A DNA stretch of 64,000 nt from NCBI RefSeq assembly GCF_036173105.1, contig NZ_CP108053.1, positions 5,890,001 to 5,954,000 on the forward strand. Direction: 5' to 3'. Both the position numbers and the translations under genes were made by a program. Below, piece after piece: positions 9,682-17,352 of this stretch. The DNA is from Streptomyces sp. NBC_00287. Its GTDB lineage: Bacteria; Actinomycetota; Actinomycetes; Streptomycetales; Streptomycetaceae. The notes below the pieces were generated by a model. It was not told where the DNA came from, did no database searches, and saw only the letters and a program-made list of their open reading frames with translations. Position 1 is the stretch's first letter; every line of letters starts with the position of its first letter.

Positions 9682-10578
9682 GATCTCCAGCACCTGCACC
9701 GCCCACGGGGTGTAGCCGCCGTTCTCCTCGTCCGGCTTGTAGTGGGCGAAGCCCGGCAGGCCGTTGGCCTGGACGGGCAGCAGACGGGAGTCGGCGCAGG
9801 AGGCGCCGAGCGTGGTCATGAAGCCGGTGATGTCCGACGGGCCGGTCAGCCACAGGTCGAACGGCGGCATCGTCATGATGGCGTCCTCGTGCAGCAGCGC
9901 CGTCAGCGCGGTCATGTCGTAGCCCTCGAAGGCCGCGACATACCGCTCCAGGAGCTTCTGCTGCTCCTCGTCCAGCGGGTCCGCGATCGAGGCGTCGGCG
10001 CCCTGCTGCTCCCGCTCGGCGAGCGTGGCGCGGGCCCGCTGGAGGGCGCTGTTGACCGACGCGACCGAGGTGCCGAGCAGCTCGGCGACCTCGCTCGCCT
10101 TCCAGGCCAGCACCTCGCGCAGGATCAGCACCGCGCGCTGCTTGGGCGGCAGTTGCTGGAGCGCGGCCATGAAGGCCAGCCGTACGGACTCCTTGGCGAC
10201 GGCGGCCTCGGCGGGGTCCTCGACCGTCGGCAGTACGCGGGCGTCGGGCATGGGTTCCAGCCAGGTGTGGTCGGGGCGGGGGGAGAGTGCGGCCTGGGCG
10301 AGCGGCGTCGACTCGGTCAGGTCCATCGGGCGGGCGCGTTTGTTGCCCGCGCTCAGCATGTCCAGGCAGACGTTTGTCGCGATGCGGTACAGCCAGGAGC
10401 GGACGCTGGAGCGGCCCTCGAACTTGTCGTAGCTGCGCCAGGCCCGGACGAGGGTGTCCTGTACCGCGTCCTCCGCCTCGAAGGAGGAGCCGAGCATGCG
10501 GTAGCAGTACCCGGTCAGTTCGACGCGGTGTCGCTCCAGTGTTTCGTCGAGGTCCGTCGTAGTCGCCGTGTTGCTCAT
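9565..10578 (-). CDS. ECF sigma factor with C-terminal SnoaL-like domain
   Basis: A 337-residue sigma factor of the SigG/SigJ-like type. Region 2 spans roughly residues 12-80 (GYCYRMLGSSFEAEDAVQDT, WLYRIATNVCLDML), region 4 about 130-190 (LPPKQRAVLILREVLAWKASEVAELL, then a recognition helix), and residues 205-330 form a SnoaL/NTF2-like domain (YVAAFEGYDMTALTALLHEDA). In such factors the C-terminal domain takes the place of a separate anti-sigma factor and modulates promoter binding; no anti-sigma gene is adjacent here. The start ATG lies at the 10578 end. The gene is preceded by a long palindromic repeat, and its 3' end overlaps the STAS gene. Confidence 0.9.
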   Translation of the reverse strand: MSNTATTTDLDETLERHRVELTGYCYRMLGSSFEAEDAVQDTLVRAWRSYDKFEGRSSVRSWLYRIATNVCLDMLSAGNKRARPMDLTESTPLAQAALSPRPDHTWLEPMPDARVLPTVEDPAEAAVAKESVRLAFMAALQQLPPKQRAVLILREVLAWKASEVAELLGTSVASVNSALQRARATLAEREQQGADASIADPLDEEQQKLLERYVAAFEGYDMTALTALLHEDAIMTMPPFDLWLTGPSDITGFMTTLGASCADSRLLPVQANGLPGFAHYKPDEENGGYTPWAVQVLEISDGRITGFHCFLDTKRWFPLFGLPLHLEAEADQVEKGA

Positions 10579-10700
10579 CGTCCACCCACCCCTGTGGCCG
10601 TTCCTGTGTCGTACGCCTCATTGCGTCCAGCACTTCGGAAGCTACCGCAGCCCACTGACAATGGCGTGCGGAGTGGGGAAAGGTGCAGGTGAGAGGGGTT

Positions 10701-10901
10701 CGCCCCCGCCGCCCCTACCCGTCCCTCCCCCAGAGGGGGGACCCCCACTGGGGGCTGCGCCCCCAGACCCCCCTTTCGGCCCTGAAGGGGCCTCGTCCTC
10801 AAACGCCGGACGGGCTAAAAGTCAGCCCCTCCGGCGTTTGAGGAGCGGGGGTCCAGGGGGCAGAGCCCCCTGGGATGGGACGGGTAGGGGCGGCGGGGGC
10901 G
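10701..10901. repeat. Long palindromic intergenic repeat, copy A
   Basis: The element is bounded by a perfect 25-bp inverted repeat (10701-10725 and 10877-10901). Inner palindromes include the facing pair around CTCCTCAAACGCCGG and its complement, and a GGGGGC-rich hairpin. A related element occurs at 29856-30033. Both follow the 3' end of a minus-strand gene, so they may act as terminators. No reading frame is credible inside. Confidence 0.7.
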
Positions 10902-10908
10902 AGAAAGA

Positions 10909-12183
10909 TCAGGCCGCCGTCGCCAGGCGCTGCCGCTGCAACCGAGCCGCCCGCGTCCCGAGCACGGTGATCGTCACGACGCCGGCCACCGCCAGCAGAC
11001 CGACCCCGACGGTTCCGGCCCAGCCACCCCCGTGGAACGCCATCGCGCCCACCGTGCTCCCCGCACTGGACCCGATGTAATACGCCGACTGATACAGCGC
11101 AGCCGCCTGCGCCCGCCCCCGCGTCGCCGTCTTGCTGACCGCCGACGATGCCACCGCATGCCCCGCGAAGAACCCGCCCGTGATCAGCACCAGACCCAGC
11201 AGCACCAGCGCCAGCGAGTCGGCCAGCGACAGCAGCAGGCCCGCCGCCGTCGTACCGCCCGCCGCGTACAGCGCACCCCGGCGACCCAGGCGCCCCACCA
11301 GACGGCCCGCCGTCGACGCCGACACCGTGCCCACCAGGTACACCAGGAAGATCGATCCGACGATGCCCTGCGGCAGCCCGAACGGCGCCTCCGTCAGGCG
11401 GTAGCCGATCACCGTGTACACCCCGCCGAACACCGTCATGAACAGCGCGCCGATCGCGTAGAGGCGACGCAGCAGCGGGTCGGACAGATGGTCGCGGACC
11501 GTGCGGGCCAGGACACGCGGGCGCAGGGACCCCGCCACGAAGTGCTTCGGCGCGGGCAGCAGCAGCCGGAACGCCACCGCACAGGCCACCGCCAGCGCGC
11601 CGATCACCCCGACGGCCACCCGCCAGCCCCACTCCTGCGCGACCCAACCGGTGATCACCCGGCCGCTCATCCCGCCCACGCTGTTACCCGCGACGAACAG
11701 ACCGATCGCCGTGATCAGCGCCTTCGGACGGACCTCCTCCGCGAGATACGCCGTCGCCGACGCCGGCAGACCCGCCAGCGCCGCGCCCTGTACCGCCCGC
11801 AGCACGACCAGCCAGGTCAGCGAAGGAGCGAAGGGGACCAGCAGACCGACCGTCACCGCGACCGCCAGCGACGCCGTCATGACCGTACGACGGCCGAAAC
11901 GCTCCGACAGCGCGCTCATCGGAAGGACGAACAGCGCCAGACCGCCGGTCGCCGCTGCCACCGTCCAGCTCGCCTCGCTCGCCGCCACCCCGAACTCCCC
12001 GGAGATCAGCGGCAGCAGGGCCTGGGTGGAGTACAGAAGGGCGAAGGTCGCCACGCCGGCAAGGAAGAGGGCGAAGCTCATCCGGCGGTAGCCGGGGCCG
12101 CCCGGGGTCAAACGGGAGTCGGAGACAGGGACGGACGAGGCGGCGCCCACGATGGTGGACGCCCCGGTACTGGCGGGAGACAT
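10909..12183 (-). CDS. MFS transporter (YnfM-like)
   Basis: A 424-residue protein with twelve predicted membrane helices, the first at about residues 37-58, and the MFS loop 2-3 motif as LSERFGRRTVM. The overall pattern (DHA1-like, YnfM/AraJ type) suggests a drug or metabolite efflux pump; the substrate cannot be read from sequence. It is transcribed divergently from the LysR gene with a 62-base spacer that holds the shared control region, the usual arrangement in which the regulator controls the pump. Its 3' end runs into the palindromic repeat copy A. Confidence 0.88.
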   Translation of the reverse strand: MSPASTGASTIVGAASSVPVSDSRLTPGGPGYRRMSFALFLAGVATFALLYSTQALLPLISGEFGVAASEASWTVAAATGGLALFVLPMSALSERFGRRTVMTASLAVAVTVGLLVPFAPSLTWLVVLRAVQGAALAGLPASATAYLAEEVRPKALITAIGLFVAGNSVGGMSGRVITGWVAQEWGWRVAVGVIGALAVACAVAFRLLLPAPKHFVAGSLRPRVLARTVRDHLSDPLLRRLYAIGALFMTVFGGVYTVIGYRLTEAPFGLPQGIVGSIFLVYLVGTVSASTAGRLVGRLGRRGALYAAGGTTAAGLLLSLADSLALVLLGLVLITGGFFAGHAVASSAVSKTATRGRAQAAALYQSAYYIGSSAGSTVGAMAFHGGGWAGTVGVGLLAVAGVVTITVLGTRAARLQRQRLATAA

Positions 12184-12245
12184 GCTTCGAACCTAAAGAG
12201 CCACGCCTCATCCGTCCAATGCATGGAATCGCCATAATCGTTCCT
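12184..12245. promoter_or_regulatory. Divergent promoter region of MFS and LysR genes
   Basis: The 62-base spacer contains CCAATGCATGG, a near-perfect 11-base dyad, and is relatively AT-rich. LysR-type regulators bind such dyads in divergent spacers. No -10/-35 could be fixed with confidence. Confidence 0.4.
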
Positions 12246-13208
12246 ATGAAGCATCAGCAGAGGTCACAGCCGCGACTGTCACCGTCCAGTGACACAGAAG
12301 ACATGACGGAGATGTCGATGCTGCTGGCCCCACGGCTCGCCTACTTCGCCGGCGTCGCCCGCACCGAGCACGTCACGCGCGCCGCGCAGGAGATGCAGGT
12401 CCCCCAGTCGACCCTCTCGCGTGCCATGGTCCGCCTCGAACAGGACCTGGGCGTCGACCTGTTCGCCCGCCGCGGCCGCACCGTCTCCCTCACACCGGCC
12501 GGCCGCACCTTCCTGGCCTCCGTCGAACGCGCCCTCGCCGAGGTCGAGCGCGCCGCCGACGAGGTCCGCGCGGACGCCGACCTCGCCACCGGCAAGGTGG
12601 CCTTCGGCTTTCTGCACACCATGGGCTGGGAGACGGTCCCCGGCCTCATCAGCGCCTTCCGCGCCGACCATCCTCGCGTCCGCTTCAGCCTGGTGCAGAA
12701 CTACGGCGAGGCGATGATCGAGCGCCTGCGCGCGGGCGAGCTGGACCTCTGCCTCACCTCCCCGGTCCCGGACGCCCCCGACCTGGTCGCCCGCCGCCTC
12801 GACGAACAGAAACTGCGCCTGGTCGTCCCCGCCGACCACCGCCTCGCCGCCCGCCGCCGCATCCGGCTGGCCGAGGCCGCCGACGAAACCTTCGTAACCC
12901 TGGAACCCGGCTACGGCCTCCGCCGCATCACCGACGACCTGTGCAGAGAGGCCGGCTTCAAGCCGCGCATCGCCTTCGAGGGCGAGGAGGCCGAGACGCT
13001 GAGGGGGCTCGTCGCCGCGGGCCTCGGGGTCGCGCTCCTCCCGCCGCCCGCGGTACCCCGCCCCGGGGTCGTGGAGCTGACGGTCACGGCCCCACGAGCG
13101 GTACGAGAAATCGGCGTGGCCTGGCTGGACGGCCACCCGGACACTCCGCCGGTGGCAGCCTTCAAGAAGTTCCTGTTGTCGAAGAGGGGGAACCTGCTCC
13201 CCACGTAG
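12246..13208 (+). CDS. LysR-family transcriptional regulator
   Basis: A 320-residue regulator. The winged HTH lies at about residues 30-85 (YFAGVARTEHVTRAAQEMQV, then PQSTLSRAMVRLEQDLG and LFARRGRTVSLTPAG), followed by a periplasmic-binding-protein-like effector domain with the FLHTMGWETVPGLI and SLVQNYGEAM blocks. ATG 12246 was chosen because it removes residues that would reach into the spacer; the next in-frame ATG at 12303 is also possible. It very likely controls the divergent MFS gene; the effector is unknown. Confidence 0.88.
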   Translation: MKHQQRSQPRLSPSSDTEDMTEMSMLLAPRLAYFAGVARTEHVTRAAQEMQVPQSTLSRAMVRLEQDLGVDLFARRGRTVSLTPAGRTFLASVERALAEVERAADEVRADADLATGKVAFGFLHTMGWETVPGLISAFRADHPRVRFSLVQNYGEAMIERLRAGELDLCLTSPVPDAPDLVARRLDEQKLRLVVPADHRLAARRRIRLAEAADETFVTLEPGYGLRRITDDLCREAGFKPRIAFEGEEAETLRGLVAAGLGVALLPPPAVPRPGVVELTVTAPRAVREIGVAWLDGHPDTPPVAAFKKFLLSKRGNLLPT

Positions 13209-13230
13209 GGGCGCGAGGCGGACCCGAGCT

Positions 13231-13992
13231 CTACCGCCGCAAAGACCGCCCGAACCCCGCAGCCAACGGCATCCGAAGTCCCAAGGGAGGCGGAGCCGCA
13301 AACGCATCCTCCACCGGCCGAGCAAACGCCCGCCCGAACAACGCCCCCATCACGAAGTCCTCGGCCAGCGCCAGCACTTCATCCCGATGCTGATGCAATC
13401 CGTGTCCGTCGGAGTGCACTTCGAACCGGCACACAAGCCGGTTCGACTTCTTCGCCCGAGCCGCCAGCCGAAACGACAACTCCGGATCCGTCCGCTGATC
13501 ATTCGTGCCGTGCACGATCAGCACATGCCGACCGGCGAGCTGTTTCACCGGTTCGGGCGGCGCGGCGACATCGTCCTCCGGCAACCAAGGAGCGATCGCG
13601 AGTACGGAGTTGACGGCTTCGTGCCCACCCGCCCTGAGCGCGGCCCGCCCGCCCATGTCGAACCCGGCGAGGCACACGGGAACATCGCCGTAGCGCCGTA
13701 CCGCTTCCTCCACCGCCCAGTTGGCGTCCCGCGCCAGATTTGCCTCGGAGCCGTTCCAGCCGCGCCAGCGGTAGTGGACGGCGTGCGCGGCAAGCCCCTC
13801 GTCGCGCGCCGCGCGAGCGAGACGGCGCCCGAGAGCGCGGACCGAGGCCGCCGCCAACATCGGAGAAGGGCGGCGATGTGACGTCTCGTCACCTCCGGGG
13901 AGCAGCAGCACGACCCCGCTCACCGTCGTCGGTTCCGGGCCGAGCGCTCTCCCCAGCCGGGCCGTGCGAACCGGCGTCGCTTGCTGTGCCAT
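13231..13992 (-). CDS. Alpha/beta-hydrolase-fold protein, dienelactone-hydrolase-like, Asp at the nucleophile elbow
   Basis: A 253-residue protein with alpha/beta hydrolase features: an LLLPGG oxyanion-type loop near residue 30, the nucleophile elbow LAGFDMGG with Asp112 instead of Ser, an acid in HGTNDQRTDPE, and a His in HSDGHGLHQ near the end. An Asp nucleophile is known from haloalkane dehalogenases and epoxide hydrolases, but the rest of the protein looks like a DLH-type esterase, so activity is open: it could be an Asp enzyme or an inactive relative. It converges on the LysR gene with a 22-base gap and is divergent from add. Confidence 0.7.
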   Translation of the reverse strand: MAQQATPVRTARLGRALGPEPTTVSGVVLLLPGGDETSHRRPSPMLAAASVRALGRRLARAARDEGLAAHAVHYRWRGWNGSEANLARDANWAVEEAVRRYGDVPVCLAGFDMGGRAALRAGGHEAVNSVLAIAPWLPEDDVAAPPEPVKQLAGRHVLIVHGTNDQRTDPELSFRLAARAKKSNRLVCRFEVHSDGHGLHQHRDEVLALAEDFVMGALFGRAFARPVEDAFAAPPPLGLRMPLAAGFGRSLRR

Positions 13993-14077
13993 GACAGAAC
14001 AGTGTCAGAAGCATGGGTGTACGCCACTAGGCCGTGCGGTCACCATTACGTATCGACGGAAACGTCCAACAGGCGCT

Positions 14078-14089
14078 CTACGCGCGTAG
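14078..14089. promoter_or_regulatory. Nucleoside-regulon operator (CTACGCGCGTAG, perfect palindrome)
   Basis: Located 17 bases before the add start. Its last two bases are the first two of the AGGAG ribosome binding site (14088-14092), so the site must overlap the transcribed leader or the transcription start, consistent with repression. Confidence 0.8.
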
Positions 14090-14105
14090 GAGTTAGAGTG
14101 CGGAA

Positions 14106-15263
14106 ATGACGAGCCAGACCATCGCGAACACCCCGACGCCGGAGCAGATCCGCCGGGCGCCCAAGGTTCTGCTGCACGACCATCTCGACGGCGGCCTGCG
14201 CCCCGGGACCATCGTCGAACTCGCCCGCGACAGCGGGTACTCCCAGCTCCCCGAGACCGATCCGGACAAGCTCGGCGTCTGGTTCCGTGAATCCGCCGAC
14301 TCCGGCTCGCTGGAGCGGTATCTGGAGACCTTCTCCCACACCGTCGGCGTGATGCAGACCCGGGACGCCCTGGTGCGGGTCGCGCGCGAGTGCGCCGAGG
14401 ACCTCGCCGAGGACGGCGTCGTCTACGCGGAGGTGCGGTACGCGCCCGAGCAGCACCTGGAGGGCGGGCTCAGCCTGGAAGAGGTCGTCGAGGCCGTCAA
14501 CGAAGGTTTCCGGGAAGGCGAGCGGCTCGCCCGGGAGAGCGGCCACCGCATCCGCGTCGGCGCCCTGCTCACCGCCATGCGGCACGCCGCCCGCGCCCTG
14601 GAGATCGCCGAACTCGCCAACCGCTACCGCGACTTGGGCGTCGTCGGCTTCGACATCGCCGGTGCCGAGGCCGGGTACCCGCCCACCCGGCACCTCGACG
14701 CCTTCGAGTATCTGAAGCGCGAGAACAACCACTTCACCATCCACGCCGGTGAGGCCTTCGGGCTGCCGTCCATCTGGCAGGCCCTCCAGTGGTGCGGCGC
14801 CGACCGGCTCGGGCACGGCGTGCGCATCATCGACGACATCGAGGTCAAGGACGACGGCACCGTCCACCTCGGCCGGCTCGCCTCCTACGTCCGCGACAAG
14901 CGCATCCCGCTGGAGATGTGCCCCAGCTCCAACCTCCAGACCGGCGCCGCCACCTCCTACGCCGAGCACCCGATCGGGCTGCTGCGCCGACTGCACTTCC
15001 GGGCCACCGTGAACACCGACAACCGGCTGATGTCGCATACCAGCATGAGCCAGGAATTCGAGCACCTTGTCGACGCATTCGGTTACACGCTCGACGACAT
15101 GCAGTGGTTCTCCGTCAATGCGATGAAATCAGCGTTCATTCCTTTCGATGAACGACTCGCCATGATCAATGACGTCGTCAAGCCTGGTTACGCCGAGCTG
15201 AAATCCGAGTGGCTGTTCCAGCAAACCGCCTCCACCAGCGGTTCTGTGGCCGAAGAAGGCTGA
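14106..15263 (+). CDS. add: Adenosine deaminase
   Basis: A 385-residue enzyme hydrolysing adenosine and deoxyadenosine to (deoxy)inosine. The metal-binding pair H24/H26 appears in VLLHDHLDGG, a further His and the catalytic Glu in FTIHAGEAFG, the catalytic His in GHGVRI, and an Asp pair region near NTDNRLMS. ATG 14106 has AGGAG 14-18 bases upstream. Deoxyinosine/inosine produced here is the substrate of the phosphorylase at 30051. The last 200 bases (from about 15035) use many more A/T-ending codons than the rest, a local composition change. An operator lies directly upstream and a terminator directly downstream. Confidence 0.95.
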   Translation: MTSQTIANTPTPEQIRRAPKVLLHDHLDGGLRPGTIVELARDSGYSQLPETDPDKLGVWFRESADSGSLERYLETFSHTVGVMQTRDALVRVARECAEDLAEDGVVYAEVRYAPEQHLEGGLSLEEVVEAVNEGFREGERLARESGHRIRVGALLTAMRHAARALEIAELANRYRDLGVVGFDIAGAEAGYPPTRHLDAFEYLKRENNHFTIHAGEAFGLPSIWQALQWCGADRLGHGVRIIDDIEVKDDGTVHLGRLASYVRDKRIPLEMCPSSNLQTGAATSYAEHPIGLLRRLHFRATVNTDNRLMSHTSMSQEFEHLVDAFGYTLDDMQWFSVNAMKSAFIPFDERLAMINDVVKPGYAELKSEWLFQQTASTSGSVAEEG

Positions 15264-15282
15264 TCGGCGGGATTTCGGGACG

Positions 15283-15321
15283 CGAAATGCGGGCGGGTGT
15301 TCACAATCCGTCCGCATTTCG
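15283..15321 (+). terminator. Terminator after add
   Basis: A 14-bp stem (15283-15296 with 15308-15321, one wobble pair) and 11-base loop, 20 bases after the stop codon. Confidence 0.7.
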
Positions 15322-15400
15322 ATGTTTGCGGCGGGTGCCGCGTCGTGTTTACGGTCGTGGACCGCTCACATCCCCGTCATCCATTTCGAGGACGCATTCA

Positions 15401-15760
15401 ATGAAGCAGTCTGCTGCCAAGACCCTCGGTGTCGCCGCCCTCGGTGCCGCCTTCGCCGCCGCCGGTGCGGGCGCCGCGAACGCTGCCCCGGCCGTGCCGG
15501 ACGCCGGTTCGGCGCTGGACACGGTGACCCGGACGCTCCCCGCGGAGAACGTCTCCAAGGCGCTGCCCGGTGCCGGTGAGGCCCTGGCCCAGGGGCAGAC
15601 CGCGGTCGGTACGAGCGTGTCCGCCGTCCAGCCGCTCGCCGAGAAGCTGCTCGCCGAGGGCCCGACCAAGCCCGTCGCGGGGCTCCTCGGCGGCCTTCCG
15701 GTCGGCAAGGTCCTGCCCGGCGGCAGCGGCACCGGTGTGAACGGCCTGCCGCTCGGCTGA
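15401..15760 (+). CDS. Small secreted Ala/Gly-rich protein
   Basis: A 119-residue exported protein of unknown function. The signal peptide (MKQSAAKTLGVAALGAAFAA) ends at ANAAPA with a likely cut after residue 28. The mature part is rich in Ala, Gly, Pro, Leu and Val, with DTVTRTLP near its start and a Gly-rich tail (GGLPVGKVLPGGSG). ATG 15401 is preceded by GAGGA at 15388-15392. A similar-looking secreted protein is encoded at 21500-21910 in the same direction; both flank the afsQ/sigQ region. Not recognised beyond this. Confidence 0.75.
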   Translation: MKQSAAKTLGVAALGAAFAAAGAGAANAAPAVPDAGSALDTVTRTLPAENVSKALPGAGEALAQGQTAVGTSVSAVQPLAEKLLAEGPTKPVAGLLGGLPVGKVLPGGSGTGVNGLPLG

Positions 15761-15773
15761 CCCCTCCCGAACG

Positions 15774-15819
15774 CGCCGATGGGGCGCACCCCTTGGACAC
15801 GGGGTGCGCCCCATCGGCG
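15774..15819. terminator. Bidirectional terminator between secreted protein and PspC genes
   Basis: A perfect 19-bp inverted repeat (15774-15792 with 15801-15819) around an 8-base loop, lying between two convergent genes. Confidence 0.85.
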
Positions 15820-15835
15820 TATGCATGTCAGCCGG

Positions 15836-16036
15836 TCACCAGGCGGTGCGCGCCTTGTCCTCGGAGGGCAGGAAGATCCAGAGCGCTATGTAGAGCAGGA
15901 ACTGCGGGCCCGGCAGCAGACAGGACAGCAGGAAGATCACACGCATCGTGGTCGCGGAGGTGCCGAAGCGTCGCGCCAGCGCGGCGCACACTCCGCCGAT
16001 CATGCGGCCGTTGGTGGGTCGGGCGAGGCGAGACAT
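15836..16036 (-). CDS. PspC-domain membrane protein
   Basis: A 66-residue protein consisting almost entirely of a PspC domain: an N-terminal MIGGVCAALARRFGTS block followed by two close hydrophobic segments ending LWIFLPSE. PspC proteins are envelope-stress associated membrane proteins. The start is supported by GAAGGAG at good spacing upstream of ATG. It shares strand with the VanZ and afsQ genes further upstream but is separated by about 95 bases, so joint transcription is uncertain. Confidence 0.85.
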   Translation of the reverse strand: MSRLARPTNGRMIGGVCAALARRFGTSATTMRVIFLLSCLLPGPQFLLYIALWIFLPSEDKARTAW

Positions 16037-16130
16037 TGCGGCTCCTTCGTGAGCGTCGGTCGGAGGCGGCTTCCCTTGGCTGCCTCATCTGCCTACAACG
16101 CTACGGAGACGAAGGGTGCAAAGCGTCGCT

Positions 16131-16688
16131 CTACGGTGCGATCCCGACCCTGGGAATCGTCGGGGTCCTACCCTGAGGAGCCTCCTCCTTCAGGGTCGTC
16201 GTGGTGCGGCGGGCGCGCTCTGTCCTGCGGCGCAGCCAGTGGCGGGCCGCCGGTACCACCGCTGTGTGCGCCAGGGCCACGCCCGTCGTGTTCAGCAGCA
16301 CCGAGTCGACATCCACGACCTGGCCCGGCACACCGGTCTGCAGCAGTTCGATGCCGAGCGAGATCAGGATGCCCGCGGCGACCGTACGCACCAGTGACGC
16401 CAGCGGGGATACGGCGATCCTGCCGTGCACCGCGGGCAGCAGTACGCCGAGCGGTGCGAGCAGGGCGAGTCCCTCGGTGATCCGCCGTAGGCCTTCCTGC
16501 CAGCCCAGTGCGAGGTCGGATTCGATACCGGCCAGGGGGCGCAGGTTGGGGGGCATCACCCAGGGGACGTCCAGGGGACGCAGCGTGAGCCAGGCGACGA
16601 ACGTGAGGTGGGCGACCAGGAGGACGCCCCCTGTCACCCGGATGCGGAATGCGGTGTTGCCGCCGCCGTTGTGGCCTTGACGCTGCAC
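16131..16688 (-). CDS. VanZ-like membrane protein
   Basis: A 185-residue protein with four to five hydrophobic segments and the VanZ-like pattern: an early TLRP motif after the first segment, a middle LGVLLP segment, and the SLGIELLQTGVPGQVVDVDSVLLNT-type region (split here only for length) including the conserved ELLQ and D-V-D residues. VanZ relatives are linked to teicoplanin resistance, but most Streptomyces copies have unknown roles. The start is GTG at 16688 with AGGGGG just upstream. It lies downstream of the afsQ operon on the same strand, about 60 bases after the lipoprotein stop. Confidence 0.8.
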   Translation of the reverse strand: MQRQGHNGGGNTAFRIRVTGGVLLVAHLTFVAWLTLRPLDVPWVMPPNLRPLAGIESDLALGWQEGLRRITEGLALLAPLGVLLPAVHGRIAVSPLASLVRTVAAGILISLGIELLQTGVPGQVVDVDSVLLNTTGVALAHTAVVPAARHWLRRRTERARRTTTTLKEEAPQGRTPTIPRVGIAP

Positions 16689-16749
16689 GACCCCCTAGAC
16701 GCGGAGTCCGGTGCGGTTGGTTCCGGGCGCCACGCAGTTCCCCGTGCCC

Positions 16750-17352
16750 CTACCCCGTGAGCTCCGTCGACGGTGGTTCATCTGTACCCGGTCTCGCCCT
16801 CACGTCGTCCGTGCACTCGTACCGGCGCAGGGAGTCCCCGTCCGGGCCCCCCAGGATCACCGAGCCGTCTCCCTCCGCCGCTGCCGAGTCGGAGAAGGTG
16901 CAGACGATCTGGGAGAGGGCCACCGGGGCCAGGGCCTCGGGTGGGGTGCTCAGACGGAGGGTGTCGTCGGGGTCGTCGTCGCGGGGGCCTGTGACGGACA
17001 GGTCGCCGCGTACCTCCGTCGTGTAGCCGGCCTCCAGCTCGGCCGCCGACGGGGTCGACTCCAGTTCGTTCAGCAGGCCCTGGGCCACCAGCACGCGCCG
17101 CTGGGAGTCCGCGGCGCCCTCCGGAACCCGTACCGTCCGGTCGACGGCCACCAGCGAGGAGCGGCACAGCAGGAACACCTGGGCGGGCACCCCGCGCGAG
17201 GCCTGCGTCGAGATCTCCGGGTCGACGAGTGAACAGTGCACCCGAGAGGGCGCGGGCCCGAAGTCGGTCGGCACCTCGGTGGCCCGGATACCGCACCCGG
17301 TGACCAGCCCGGCGAGCAGGGGAACGGCAAGCAGGCGTCGTACGTTCATCAC
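16750..17352 (-). CDS. AfsQ-cluster lipoprotein
   Basis: A 200-residue lipoprotein with a short signal peptide ending LVTGC (Cys at about residue 20). The mature part contains a GerMN-like or sporulation-lipoprotein-like run (VHCSLVDPEIS, VFLLCRSSLVAVDRTVRVP, LLNELESTPSAAELEAGY) of the kind found in Streptomyces proteins annotated as lipoproteins beside AfsQ2. The first codons read GTG ATG, and both overlap the kinase stop codon, so it is translationally coupled to afsQ2. A sensory or signal-modulating role for the kinase is inferred from this conserved position; nothing in the sequence proves it. Confidence 0.82.
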   Translation of the reverse strand: MMNVRRLLAVPLLAGLVTGCGIRATEVPTDFGPAPSRVHCSLVDPEISTQASRGVPAQVFLLCRSSLVAVDRTVRVPEGAADSQRRVLVAQGLLNELESTPSAAELEAGYTTEVRGDLSVTGPRDDDPDDTLRLSTPPEALAPVALSQIVCTFSDSAAAEGDGSVILGGPDGDSLRRYECTDDVRARPGTDEPPSTELTG

